From contig CM056397.1 of assembly GCA_029718625.1 (NCBI GenBank), forward strand, positions 1,240,001 through 1,304,000: a stretch of 64,000 nucleotides of DNA. The letters are read 5' to 3'. Below, piece after piece: positions 10,906 through 22,192 of this stretch. Origin of the DNA: Synaphobranchus kaupii (lineage: Eukaryota; Chordata; Actinopteri; Anguilliformes; Synaphobranchidae). The translations under genes and the position numbers were made by a program. The notes under the pieces are model-generated. The model was given only the letters and a program-made list of their open reading frames with translations, was not told the DNA's origin and ran no database searches. Numbering within the stretch: position 1 is the first letter of the stretch; each line of letters begins with the position of its first letter.

Positions 10906-12062
10906 CAGTACCAGTCAAAGGTTTGGACACACCTACTTATAGAAGGTTTTTTTCCGTTATTTTTACTGTTTTCCACATTTTGGAATAGTAAAGACATCAA
11001 AACTGAGATAACACAAATTAAATTATGCAAAAGATCAAAAAAGTGTTAAACAAATAAAAAAAAGTCATATATTTCAGATTCTTCAAAGTAGCCACCCTTT
11101 GCCTTGATAACGGCCTTGCACATTCTTGCCATTCTCTCAAACAACTTCTGTGGTAAACAGGTATTCCACAGGTAAACAGGTGATGCCATCATGACTCTAT
11201 ATAAAAGGATATCAAAAGACTCCTAATATCTTATTTCCAGGTACTCTTAGAAGCGATACTATAACCTCTGCATTTGAATGGATCTCTATGGGAATTGGGG
11301 AGTGGGACTAGATTAAGCTGTAAATTACACGGGAATAGTATGTAACCCATGGTTGGCTAAATGGCTGTAAGGGTCTGAGGTATCAAACGAGCCTCAAACC
11401 ATCACTCTGCTGCCAGATATGCAGTAGATATGGATGGATCACTTTAAGGGTTGTTTCTCCTGACAAATTTTCCTATTGAACTCTATGGAAAAATAAGTCA
11501 GGAGAAGAAACCCTTCAAGTTATCCATCCATATCTACTGTATTTCTGGCAGCAGAGTGATGGTTTAAGGCTTGTTTGATATGTCAGACCCTTGATGACTT
11601 AGAGCCATTTAGCCAACCATGTGTTCCACACTGTTTCAGTGTAATTTAAAGCTAAATCTAGTCCCACCCCCCAATTCCCATAGAGATCCATTCAAATGCA
11701 GAGGTTATAGTATCGCTTCTAAGAGTACCTGGAAATAAGATATCAGGAGTCTTTTGATATCCTTTTATATAGAGTCATGATGGCATCACCTGTTTACCTG
11801 TGGAATACCTGTTTACCACAGAAGTTGTTTGAGAGAATGGCAAGAATGTGCAAGGCCGTTATCAAGGCAAAGGGTGGCTACTTTGAAGAATCTAAAATAT
11901 ATGATTTTTAAAAATTTGTTTAACACTTTTTTGGTCTTTGCATAATTTAATTTGTGTTATCTCATAGTTTTGATGTCTTTACTATTCCAAAATGTGGAAA
12001 ACAGTAAAAATAACGGGAAAAAACCTTCTGAGTAGGTGTGTCCAAACTTTTGACTGGTACTG
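10906..12062. mobile_element. Palindromic Tc1-like non-autonomous element
   Basis: Starts CAGTACCAGTCAAAGGTTTG and ends with the matching GACTGGTACTG before TA. The whole 1157 bp folds on itself: 10906-11480 is closely matched by the reverse complement of about 11490-12062, with the centre at TTTTCCTATTGAACTCTATG (about 11470). There is no transposase frame. The ends belong to a Tc1/mariner family common in fish. The left TA has become TG. The central part recurs at 44381-44706. Confidence 0.9.
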
Positions 12063-12738
12063 TATTTATTCATGCTAACCTGCAAAAATGAAAAATCTGC
12101 ATATCTTTCCATTTTAGCACATACAGTCCTCTTTGCACCTTGTTAATTGATCATCTCAGACGATTTTTAGCGGGTGGTAACACATGACTTTTACACATGA
12201 TTTTGTACAAGCAAACTTTTAGTAAATTGACCCCATAATGCCTTATAATGATGCATAACAACAACATAACCATACATAATACAATTTACAGACAACCGTA
12301 AGTGCTAGTTTACACATTTCATATATTCCTATCAGCTCTGTGTCTGGTGTTACTGTCTACTGTGTGGTTTGGCTCAATATAGAATCATGACAGAAAGATG
12401 GAATTTTTCTATTTGTGGTTGGTGCACGGGGGTGGGGGTGAAGTGAGATTTGTTGAATTTCAAATTATATCATTCTGGCTATATGTGTTTTTATCTGAAA
12501 ATACTATTCCAGTTAAGCAATACACAGACCACTTCCACTTTTTGTCCCGATCACTCAGCAATTAATTTCCCTTCTTACCACAACCCCATTTCACTTCTCC
12601 TTCACCACCTTACCTCAGCACTTTCCTTATTTGTATACTCCCACTACTTCCTGATGGTCACATGGTAATGCTAACATGTCGGAATATTGATGATAAGTTC
12701 TCTACTCTAGAATCAATTGCTCTCTCCTCTCATCAACC
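12063..12738. other. Upstream region of gene B
   Basis: AT-rich sequence between the palindromic element and the gene B start codon. It should contain the promoter and 5' UTR, but no convincing core-promoter motif was identified. Confidence 0.4.
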
Positions 12739-15700
12739 ATGAAGATCTCACATGTCTCCACGGTGTTGACCACTGTGATCCTCTCTGTCTTTGCACAGGT
12801 AAGAATTGCTCATCGACTAAGGGAATCAGTAGTATTTTTGGAGCACTGATAAGGGCAGAAATGTGAATCAGTGGTCAGATCATTGATGTAGATTTGGCAG
12901 CATTGTGGAGCACAGATCAGGACAACAAAATAGAGTAGTTGCCAAGACAGATGAGAAAAATATCTGGGTATCAGTAGAATAGACTTTCTCTTTATATATA
13001 AATCTCTTTTATAGGTTTATAAGTATGTTTATAACGTGAATGCGGGTTATAGTTTTATGCATGTACTGATATGTATGTATATTAATGTATGTATATTCAT
13101 ATGAAAGCCTAATTCAAGCATTGAAGTGAATAAACATTTTTAATTATGGTGCTTCATATACAGTGAGCACCATAATTCATTGGACAGTGACACATTTTTT
13201 GTTATTTTAATTCTGTACTCTAGCACTTTGAGTTTGAAAGGATACAATGACAATGAGTTTTCTGTCAGTTTTCATTTGAGGGTATTTTCATCCATATCGG
13301 ATGAACCGTCATGGCATGCAAAGGATATGCGACCAAATATTAAAAATGATTGCTTTATTCTCCATTATGTTAAACTGTCCAATATTTTTTGATGCCCAAA
13401 AATGGGGGGGGACTATGTACAAAAGGTTCTATAATTTCTAAAGGGTTCATCCGATATGGATGAAAATACCCTCAAATTAAAGCTGACAGTATGTACTTCA
13501 ACATCATTGTCATTGTATCCTTTCAAACTCAAAGTGCTAGTGTACAGAACCAAAATAACAAAAAATGTGTCACTGTCCGATGAATTATGGTGCTCACTGT
13601 ATATATCAGTATCAGTAGTGAAATTCTTTAGGTTTATACAAGTGTAGCTTGCATAGTACTCTTATCTATTTCACTTGTTGTGATTGCTCTTCTGATGCTA
13701 CAGGTAACACAGGTGGCTGAGAAATCTTGCTCCTGTGAGTTGAATAATTCCGGGCTCACCTTCCCCACAATTCGACTGCAGAATGTCCTGTCTGGTGCCA
13801 CTAACTGCACTCACAGGATCACCTCACAGCAGGTACCAAAAAGCTCTGTATCCATGCCCCACGTGTACCAAGCACAAGATGAATCACAACACCGCCCAGC
13901 GTAAGAAAGTATGCATGTGCAGGTGGCTGCAACACAGTGACCAGTACAGTAACGGAAGGGAGGAGCTTCAAGAGCCCCAAAATGGGTGGAGCTGTAATTT
14001 GCTGTCAGTGACACAAATATGACCCAAATAAAGTATGTCATTATGGAGAGAACAGTACATTTATTATGTTATTGGAGCCAGTAAAAGGACAGTAACTTTC
14101 TACTCTTGAGGGAAGTGGTTACATTACATTACTGTCATTTAGCAGACGCTTTTATCCAAAGCAACAACCCTTTGGAGAACATGGTTCTCAACCCTTTGGA
14201 GAACATGGCCCACATGTCTCAACAAGAAAGTATCACGTGGGCTACAATGAAGAAAGTTCTGAATACCACTCTCAAATCTAGTCTGCACTTATTTTGTTCA
14301 ACACAATTCAGAGTGCAGGAGGTTTTTGTGTACCCTATAGCCTTGTAAAAAAAAAAAAGTCACTGATGTTTTCATTGTCTTTATACATACAGGTAGTGAA
14401 CCAAAGAAAAATGGAGATACCAATGTAAAGTCACTTTATACAGTGTGGGGCCACATGACAATTACTACGCTCTCGTGGGTTGAATTACATTTGCTTCTGC
14501 ATTGACTGCAGTGGGAGTATACTTTATCAACCAATTGTATGATGTGCAGTTCTTGCTAGGCTTTATACTGGCAAGCTGCATTTCCTTATAAAACTGGAAG
14601 GGTCTTTGTGTTCTTTGATTGCCAGTGAGAACATATAGGAGTTTTGAGTAAATTTTTCCCTCTAGATGTCAGAAGTGGACATTCTCCTGGACAAACTACA
14701 CTACCGCCTCCGTCAGCTGGAGGTGGATGTGATGGAACTGGAGGATGAGGATGAGAATGATGGGTCTGCCCAAGAAGGGGACCTTTTCATGGCAGTAGCC
14801 CTGCGCATCATTGAGATTGAGCTGGCAGAAATCCTGGACCTCATTTCAAAACTCAACACCACTACTGTTGATCACCAGGGCCTAAGTGCAGACATTAGCA
14901 TAAAGGTGAGGATCTCTGCATACAACTTTCTATTTTATTTTATTTATTTCACTTTTATTTTTACCAGGTGAGTCCCATTGAGATATCCATTTCTTTTTCA
15001 AGGGCGCCCCGGTCAAGAGAAGCAACAAGCGGTCAGATTAAAACATAAACTCCATACACAAAGCAACATCAATAAAACCACAAATTATACAATTACATAT
15101 TTCAGGAAAAGCCATTACAGACATCAGTTTCTAAGGTCTTCAACAACCCCTTAAAATTATCCAAAGGGATGAAGTAATCCAACTGAATAAATAACGCATT
15201 GCACCTGAGGCAAACAGAAATGATTGTTACAGGTAACATCCAAAAAAGTAGAAGAGTGTTGCGCTGGGTGGTGTGTGTGTGTGTGTGTGTGTGTGTGGCT
15301 TGGGTATTAGAGAAAGGCAGGTGTTCAATAGGTTATAGCCTAACCCGTTATGTTGCCAACATTTACAAATGTTCCTTGCCATAATGATCCCCACGGAATC
15401 AAGGCCATTCATTTGTAGAGTTGACCCCTGATTGTTATTGTTTTTTGTTTGGAAATGGCACAGTGCTGCAAAGAATTATGGGTAATTCCCTTCATCAAAG
15501 TGTCTGAAGAGAAGGGCTCATTATGGGCATTGTCAAGCCTGCCGACTATTCATATGGGAGCACGCTGAACCCTTGCTCACTCGTGTGAGAACATACAATT
15601 TGTGGGTGTGGTGGCTTGTTGGTTTGAGGAGAAAAATCCACCTTTGTCTTGTAAGAGAGAGACAATACAGTCTGGACACACCTCTAGATTCAATTATAAG

Positions 15701-17669
15701 GGTATTTTATGTCTGCAGTATGCTGACAGAGCCAACACTACACTGAAGAGTACACTACACTTAATTTTATATCCTACCAAAGAAGCTGTGCAACTGTACC
15801 TTCAGGAGAGTTAGATAGCCAATAATCTAAAAGCAACAGGCTGTATAAAACAATCTTATCTGATTGATTGATTGATTGATTTTCACTGTTCTTGTGGGTA
15901 CAACTTGTTTCCCTCAAGAACATGCCAGCTTCCCCTGTAGTGCCTGGACATCTGGCCCACATGGCTGTTCAACCAGCTCCTGTCAGATGGAGAATGAGGA
16001 GCAAGTCTGAACAGAACTGTGTAGAACACTTATATAGCCTCAAAAAATACAATCACAGATAAAATTATACTAGCTCAAGGGCAGATTTTGGGATGGGGGT
16101 TGGACTTGAACTTAACAAGAGGGCAATTAAAGATGTTCAACAGATGGCGCTACTTTGCAAAATATTTCAATGTCAAAATGACAGTGCATTTTTGATTCTG
16201 TAACAAGAAAAAAATGGAACATTAAAAAACATTTTTGATTAATTTTTAGAGGAGGCTTGGCTTACCTTGGCTCCTCTGAACAGTTACCACTGATGTGTGA
16301 GTATGGGTGGGACAGGTTTTATGTGAGTGTGAGTGTGTGTGCATGCGTTCATGCGCGCGCGCGTGTGTGTGTTTGAGTGAGACAGAGAGAGACAGAGATA
16401 GAGAGAGAGGGTCTTTACATCTATGTGAGTGAGAGTGTGTTTGTGTGTGTGAAAAGAGTATGAAAACAGATCTTTGCCACCCTCAGTTGGAGAACATGAA
16501 AATGGAGATGGAGTCTCTGGAGAACTTTGATCGCACAAAGATTGTAGAGAAACAGAAGGAGAACCAGCAGCTGATGAAGGCCCTGGAACAATGCCAGGCT
16601 GAACTGCAGGTGACCGAGGCCCCACCCATTATACCTGTGCCAGGTAAGAGTTGTCTGCTTGGAAACTTGTGAAATATTAAATAGCATCTTGAAACCATGT
16701 ACATGTGTTATTACTGTACCTTTTTTCAACAAAGTTGTCAGAGTTTTTTACAAAGTACTTTTGTTAAACATATTTAAAAGTTAACAGATAGTCACTCAGT
16801 TCTTTGTCACATGTTTCTCTTGTTCACTCTGGCACTCTGTAGGAAACTGTAGCCATGGTCACCTGCTAAATGTGACTGGTCCAAGTACCTACACCATCAC
16901 TCAATATGGGACGTCATATGCGTTTGGTGCCTGGGGTCGCGACCCCAAGCCTGTCGAAGGGAAGGAAGATTGGTACTGGCTGGTGGCCCTGACCAGCAGC
17001 AACATCTATGCCAACTACATTCGCTGGTATAGTAGTCACAGTGCTATTGTTTTGGGTGTGAATGCAGGGGATGTCCCCATTGCCTCAAGTAACCCCACCA
17101 CCAACACGGTGCAGGGTCCCAATGTGGTCATGTATGAGGACGCCTTGTACTACGGTTGCTACAACTCGCCCTCCCTCTGCCGCTTCAACATGACCTCCCG
17201 CACCATCACCACCGCCACCCTGCCCAGTGCCGGACACAACAACAAGTTCCCCTTCTGCCACCTGGGCGCCTGCTACGCCCACACCGATGTGGACGTGGCC
17301 ACTGACGAGTCTGGCGTCTGGGTGGTGTACGCCACCCCCGAAAACTTTGGGAACGTGGTGCTGAGCAAGGTGGAGCTCGGTAGCACCCCTACCCTGAGCC
17401 GCACCTGGCGCACCTCGTTACAGAAGCGGGCCGTCACCAACACCTTCGTGGCATGCGGCGTCCTGTACGCCACGCGCTACATAGATAAGTACAACGAGGA
17501 GATCTTTTATGCCATGGACACGGTCTCGGGGCGGGAGAGGTACGACCTGGAGCTGCGCATAAAGAAGATGTCCGAAAACATCCATTCGCTCAATTACAAC
17601 CCCCGCGACCAGCAGCTCTACGTCTACAGCGACGCACACGTTCTCACATACCAGGTCATCTTTGGATGA
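12739..17669 (+). CDS. Olfactomedin-4-like secreted glycoprotein (gene B), complete
   Basis: Five exons: 12739-12798, 13704-13832, 14666-14905, 16487-16643 and 16843-17669. All have GT-AG introns and the same phases (0,0,0,1) as gene A. They total 1413 bp, or 470 residues. Exon 1 is a signal peptide (MKISHVSTVLTTVILSVFAQ). Exon 2 has the cysteine pair CSC and NCT glycosylation. Exon 3 is an acidic coiled coil (LEVDVMELEDEDEND). Exon 4 is a second coiled coil (KENQQLMKALEQCQAEL) and exon 5 the olfactomedin domain. The product is probably secreted and oligomeric. Equal exon number and phases with gene A show a duplicated pair in opposite orientation. The second exon could instead begin 9 bp later, also in frame. 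Confidence 0.9.
13161..13599. mobile_element. Palindromic MITE in intron 1 of gene B
   Basis: Starts CAGTGAGCACCATAATTCAT and ends with ATGAATTATGGTGCTCACTG. It is flanked by TA on both sides (13159-13160 and 13600-13601), as for Tc1/mariner insertions. The 439 bp is a near-perfect hairpin with its centre at about 13380. No coding capacity. Confidence 0.92.
13833..16486. other. Introns 2 and 3 of gene B (around exon 3)
   Basis: Apart from exon 3 (14666-14905), intron 2 holds a 45-bp fish repeat core (ATTTAGCAGACGCTTTTATC at about 14137). Intron 3 holds a (TG)n run at about 15271-15297, a repeat-like block from about 14930 (TTTACCAGGTGAGTCCCATT), a short (GATT)n near 15860, and a TG/AG-rich tract at about 16320-16450 just before exon 4. 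No other gene was seen. Confidence 0.5.
16843..17669 (+). CDS. Gene B exon 5: olfactomedin domain
   Basis: The acceptor is TCTGTAG at 16842 and the stop TGA is at 17667-17669. It opens with NCSHGHLLNVTG, the counterpart of TCSHRLMKNIS in gene A. It continues with FGAWGRDP, NTVQGPNVVMYEDALYYG, CRFNMTSRT, DESGVWVVYATPENFGNVVL, VTNTFVACGVLYATRY and LNYNPRDQQLYVYSDAHVL. All major olfactomedin-domain motifs are present and uninterrupted. Confidence 0.95.
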
Positions 17670-18289
17670 ACTGCGACTGCAACATGCTCCCCATTACTAC
17701 ACGCATACTGTAGATGAACATGCATGACGTGATTATTGACTTAATTGCAAATGTGAAATGTTAACAGACATCCATTTGGCTTTAAATATTTTCAAATATA
17801 TATTCATACTTTTCAACTGTGTCATGAATATGAGTCATATGTGTTGTGTTTGCAAGTCTTTCACATTGTTCCTGGAAGCATGAAATTCTATGAGCCCATT
17901 GTAATGAGTAAATAAAACTAATTTACCTGGTGCCATCCAGTTCTTTCACACAACCTGTCGATTTCACCTGAATTCCAGGAAGGCAACAGTGAAACAATCA
18001 AATAAATCAATTGCCTAGTTTACTTTTTTAATTCAAATTTTCCCCTCCTTAATTTTGGTGATCACTCAACTTGCCAAACTTGTTTTTGAAGAAATAAGTA
18101 GCATTTGCAACTGACTGAAAATGAAGGACATATATTTGTTGAATCAAGGGGAAAGTAAATTAAATCATGTTTTGTAATGCATGAAGTGGTCAAAAGGCAG
18201 AAAGAATTAATAGAGAGACACAATATAATTTAAAAACCAATGTACACAATGCACACATTGATATTCATGCATCAAGTCCAGTTCATTTA
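17670..18289 (+). other. Gene B 3' UTR and downstream
   Basis: AT-rich sequence after the stop codon. A canonical AATAAA lies at 17911-17916, 242 bp beyond the stop, which would give a 3' UTR of about 260 bp. Nothing else was recognised up to the LTR at 18290. Confidence 0.55.
17911..17916 (+). promoter_or_regulatory. Polyadenylation signal of gene B
   Basis: AATAAA inside GAGTAAATAAAACT, downstream of the gene B stop codon. It is the most suitably placed of the hexamers in this stretch. Confidence 0.6.
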
Positions 18290-19399
18290 TGTCATGGTTT
18301 TTGACATTTTCATCCCTTGCGGTCGTTTCCCTCGGTAGCCACGCGAGGGCGCTGCCCTTTTAGTGGATGTTTGCTCCTCCCCGTCATTATCGCGGAGCTT
18401 CCCCCTCAGCGTCCCCACCTGTGCGTGGTTACCTCAGAGCTATTTAAGCCACCTTTTCCTTCTGTATTGTTTGGGTACTGTTCTTTGTTTGTAGTGCGTG
18501 ACGTGCGTGACGTGCGTGACGTGCGTGGCGTGCGTGGCGTGCGTGGCGTGCGTGGCGTGCGTGCGTGCGTGTTTCTCTGAGTATCTAAGGTATTTGTCTT
18601 AGGCACTTTTAGGAGACCATTTTTGCTCCCATTGTTTTATTGGAGTTTCGCGGGACATGCATTTGTGCATTGAGCTTTAGGGTTGAATACCTTTTTTTTC
18701 ATGCTCGTTTCAGTCTCCGCTTCCTGGTCCTTCCTTTTTCTCTTTGCCTTTTCTGTCTCTCACATCTCTGTTTGTGTCTTATTATATCTTTGTTTCCTTC
18801 TCTCTCCTCTCTGTCTGCTTTCTTTCCTGTTAAGCTAGAGGAGTCTGTTCGTTCGTTTGCCGGTAAAAGTAGCCTAATGGACTCCTGTCCTTTGTTCAAT
18901 TTGCCTTCTCATACGTTGCCCTTTACTGAGTGTTAGGGCGTTTATCTGTGTTCATGTTTTGCGTGTTGCACTGGGTCGGTAGATGTTAGGACTCGGAGAC
19001 TACTTCATTTCCTTCCAGTAGCAAGTCTTCTCCGATTAGAGCAAGGGAGTGGTTTTCGTTTATCGTTTTCTCCCTTTTATCCGCTCTAATTTCAGTCCCC
19101 TTGTTATTTTACCGCCTAGGCAGTCTCTGTCTCACGCTTCATTTTCATCCCGGTTGTAGCTCGTGGTGGTTTGAGCCTTCTCGCTCACGTGCGTATGTGC
19201 CGTTCGCCCGATTATCCGGGTTCTTTACGTTCGCCCGTTTTTCCAGTTCCCAGTTTATTTTCCTCCAGTCGAGAGTGGGAACTTGGTTATTTGTGTTAAT
19301 TATTTTGTTTCCCTTAATTACGTGGTCTCTCCGTCTCAGTGGCTCTTTGAGCTTTTAGAATCCTCTCGCTGCGTGTGGCCCTTCGAACCTCACATGTCA
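18290..19399 (+). mobile_element. Probable solo LTR (about 1.1 kb)
   Basis: Begins TGTCATGGTTTTTGAC and ends …CACATGTCA, giving TG…CA ends. A TATTTAAG promoter-like site lies at about 18440. The first 160 bp closely match 31507-31670, and the 3' part (about 18925-19095) matches about 44215-44380, so two copies of the same LTR are present. No internal retroviral-type genes adjoin it. A 10-bp tandem array (GTGCGTGACG/GTGCGTGGCG) lies at about 18495-18570. No clear target duplication was found, so the exact ends are approximate. Confidence 0.6.
18495..18570. repeat. 10-bp tandem repeat GTGCGTGRCG
   Basis: About seven copies of a CpG-containing decamer inside the LTR, three with GAC and then four with GGC. 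The second LTR copy at 31507 lacks the array, so it expanded after the copies separated. Confidence 0.9.
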
Positions 19400-19884
19400 C
19401 GCCCCCTTACAATTTAAGGTCATATTTTTCATCAGTCAGTGCCTACCTCCCATTCTCAAACCATTGCTACATTGCTTTTATGCAAAGTGATTGCAAGCAT
19501 CATCCATTTCCAGCAGACGAGTGGCTACGACTTTGGTCGTTATTAAACTAGAGGTGGCATGTGGCAAGTCAAGCTTTGTAAACTTCTGGGGGTAGGGCAG
19601 ACCACTTCCGCCACTATTACGTGGTGGAAGTTATGCTATTCTGTATTAGCCTAACCAAGCTTTCAATGTGTTAAAAGTCCAAACCCTAATTTCACATCTT
19701 ATAAAAAAGGACCACAGTTAATGACATGATTAAAACATGAAAAGAGATAAGTTAAAACATTTTGTCATGTTTCTTGCCCCTGACTGGATTTTAGTGACCC
19801 AGTAAGGTCACATATTTAAAAAACACCACCATGTAGGCTACTTATACTAAATACTTTACATTTTTCCTTTGTACTGAACATGAA
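19400..19884. other. Intergenic, nothing recognised
   Basis: No exon, RNA gene or repeat was identified between the solo LTR and the LINE fragment. Confidence 0.4.
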
Positions 19885-20645
19885 TTAGATGATCTTGTTT
19901 GCAACTTACGGCAAAAAATTGGCTACTTGTACAGAAACAGAACCAGCTTCCCTATGTTTAGTAGGAGAAGGATTGTTGAAGCGGTTTTTATGTCGGCTCT
20001 GGATTATGTTGATGTGATTTATAGGCGTGCATCTGCTTCCACCCTTAAGCCCTTGGATTCAGTATATCACTCTGCCCTCAGATTCATTACTGGTGATGTC
20101 TATGGTACTCATCATTACATGCTGTATGAAAAGGTTGGGTGGTCTTCTCTGTCCGAGAGACGTGACAGGTATTGGTACTTATTTATTTACAAAGCCCTCC
20201 TTGGAAAACAACCACTATATCACTTCTTTGTTAGCCTGGTCTGTTTGTTTACATGAAACTCGTTCTAATGACTGGCTTGTGCTCCAAGAACTTAGAGTCA
20301 GTCAAGCCTAAACATAGAAGGACTGCTTTTAATTTTAGTGCTCCAGATTCATGGAACAATTTACAACGTCTCCTAAAACTCAATTCTCTTTTTCCTTTTA
20401 GACATTTTAGAAACATGATTTTAAACCTTCACATATCTGTTTGCAACTGTTTTTAAACTGATTTGTGCTTTATTTTATTCAGTTATTTACTTATTTATTC
20501 ATTTTATTGACTTATTGTTGATTGTTTTAATTCTGTTTGACTTTTCCTCTATTGTCTAATCTCGGTATCATTGCAAATGAGGGCCCAACCTCAATGATAT
20601 TCTCCGAGAATTAAATAAAAGTTGAATGAATGAATGAATGAATGA
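19885..20645 (+). pseudogene. LINE reverse-transcriptase C-terminal fragment
   Basis: Two overlapping frames (about 19888-20256 and 20253-20456) together read as the end of a non-LTR reverse transcriptase: LRQKIGYLYRNR, EAVFMSALDYVDVIYR, KPLDSVYHSALRFITGD, then FNFSAPDSWNNLQ. A frame change near 20250 breaks it. The 3' end carries AATAAAAGTTGAATGAATGA, a GAAT-type terminal repeat. It is 5'-truncated, as usual for LINE copies. The clade was not assigned. Confidence 0.75.
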
Positions 20646-20896
20646 AAATTACCCTACCACATGATGGTAAATAAAATGCATCTTCCATGTAATAAAGTCC
20701 AATGAACCAACAGTTTACAAGTCACAAAGTCTCTGATTAATCTATTTGCCAGTTTCAAAGGGACATGTGAGCATATTCTCATTTACTGCGAATATTCGAG
20801 ATGTAATTGATGCTTTCTAGTTCTGTCACCTTAAACCTGTTTCCCTCCTGAGTCCTGGTGACAACAATGTCAAGTCACATATCTGTTCTGTAACTA
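20646..20896. other. Short intergenic gap
   Basis: Nothing recognised. It ends with the TA dinucleotide (20895-20896) that is the left target duplication of the Tc1 element. Confidence 0.5.
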
Positions 20897-20915
20897 CAGT
20901 TGAAGTCAGAAGTTT

Positions 20916-22145
20916 CAACCTGGTCTCACAGCCCATTTGTATCTATTCTACGAAATTCCAGTCCCCGAAAATTCGTACTTATTTTACGAATCAGAGATTA
21001 CACACCACGTGACGTTACGATTTTCTCCGATGAATTACGAGACAAAACGGAGATCCACCATTTTTATTTCACGGTCAAATAAAGCGAATGGGTAAGCTGT
21101 CGGTATTGTACTTATACTTATACTTTATACTTATCGTTATAGTACATTCATAGAATACCTTTCTTATTTCGTAATTGTATTTTAATGCAATATGATGTAT
21201 AATTCTCGAGCTTCTTCGTCTCTGCTTTATCTGTGTGGGTTGCTATTTATAGGCTAGACTTGTAGGCTATTACTTGCGTTATACTAGCTGAAGTTAGCTA
21301 GGTCTGTTCAGATCAGTGCATACTTCATAGGCTGCAATATGATTATTAATGGATTTAGCTTGTGAGCTAGCCATCAGAGCGTGTCATTTTCGGTTCTTTT
21401 GAGACGTATAACATGAGAAAACTGAGCATATCTGTAATGGAAACAACCGCGTCTCCCCGTTAACTTCTGTAATGAACTGCGATTCCCATGATTCTGTGCG
21501 CTGTCTGTGTGTATTGCCCATAGACTGTAGAGACGTGACGGGTTGACCACTGAATTGGCTTCGTGCCCCAATGAGCAGCTCCCATAGGAATCCATGGAAC
21601 CGGTAAGCGGAAGCTGCCTCCAGTTCTTTTTTTTTATCTCGATGGTTGAACTTCATTCATAAAACCAACAAAAAAGAAAGTCTGCCAGTCTGCAAATAAC
21701 AGGATTCCTAAATGCTATATGCAAATCCCATATGCAAAAGGTCTGTAAAAATCTTATAAAAAACACATATGCCATATACAAAACTTAAATAAAATAAATA
21801 TGTGGTAGAGAGCTAGCATATACATTTCATGCTAAAATTAAATAGTTCCCTAATACATGGTACTCCTTATAAAAAAAACATTGAGAGATTGTATAAGAAT
21901 TGTATAGAAATATATAATATAATAGGCTACTAATCAACATGCTTTTTTATAAAAACTTTGCAAGTATGATCATATATGATTTTTACAGACCTTTTGCATA
22001 TGGGATTACCTTCGTAAGCATTTAGGAATCCTGATATTTGCAGACTGGCAGACTTTTTTTTGTTGTTGTTAGTTTAAGCCAACACAATCTCTCAAGCATG
22101 GTACACAGCAGATATAGAATGTACAAAATACGCACTGTTGTTATT

Positions 22146-22192
<47 letters not shown>

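Noticed and set aside
21374..21656. Open frames in the palindrome arms, also present at 25701-25922
   Set aside because: They are mirror images of the same repeat arm, short, and without a recognised domain.
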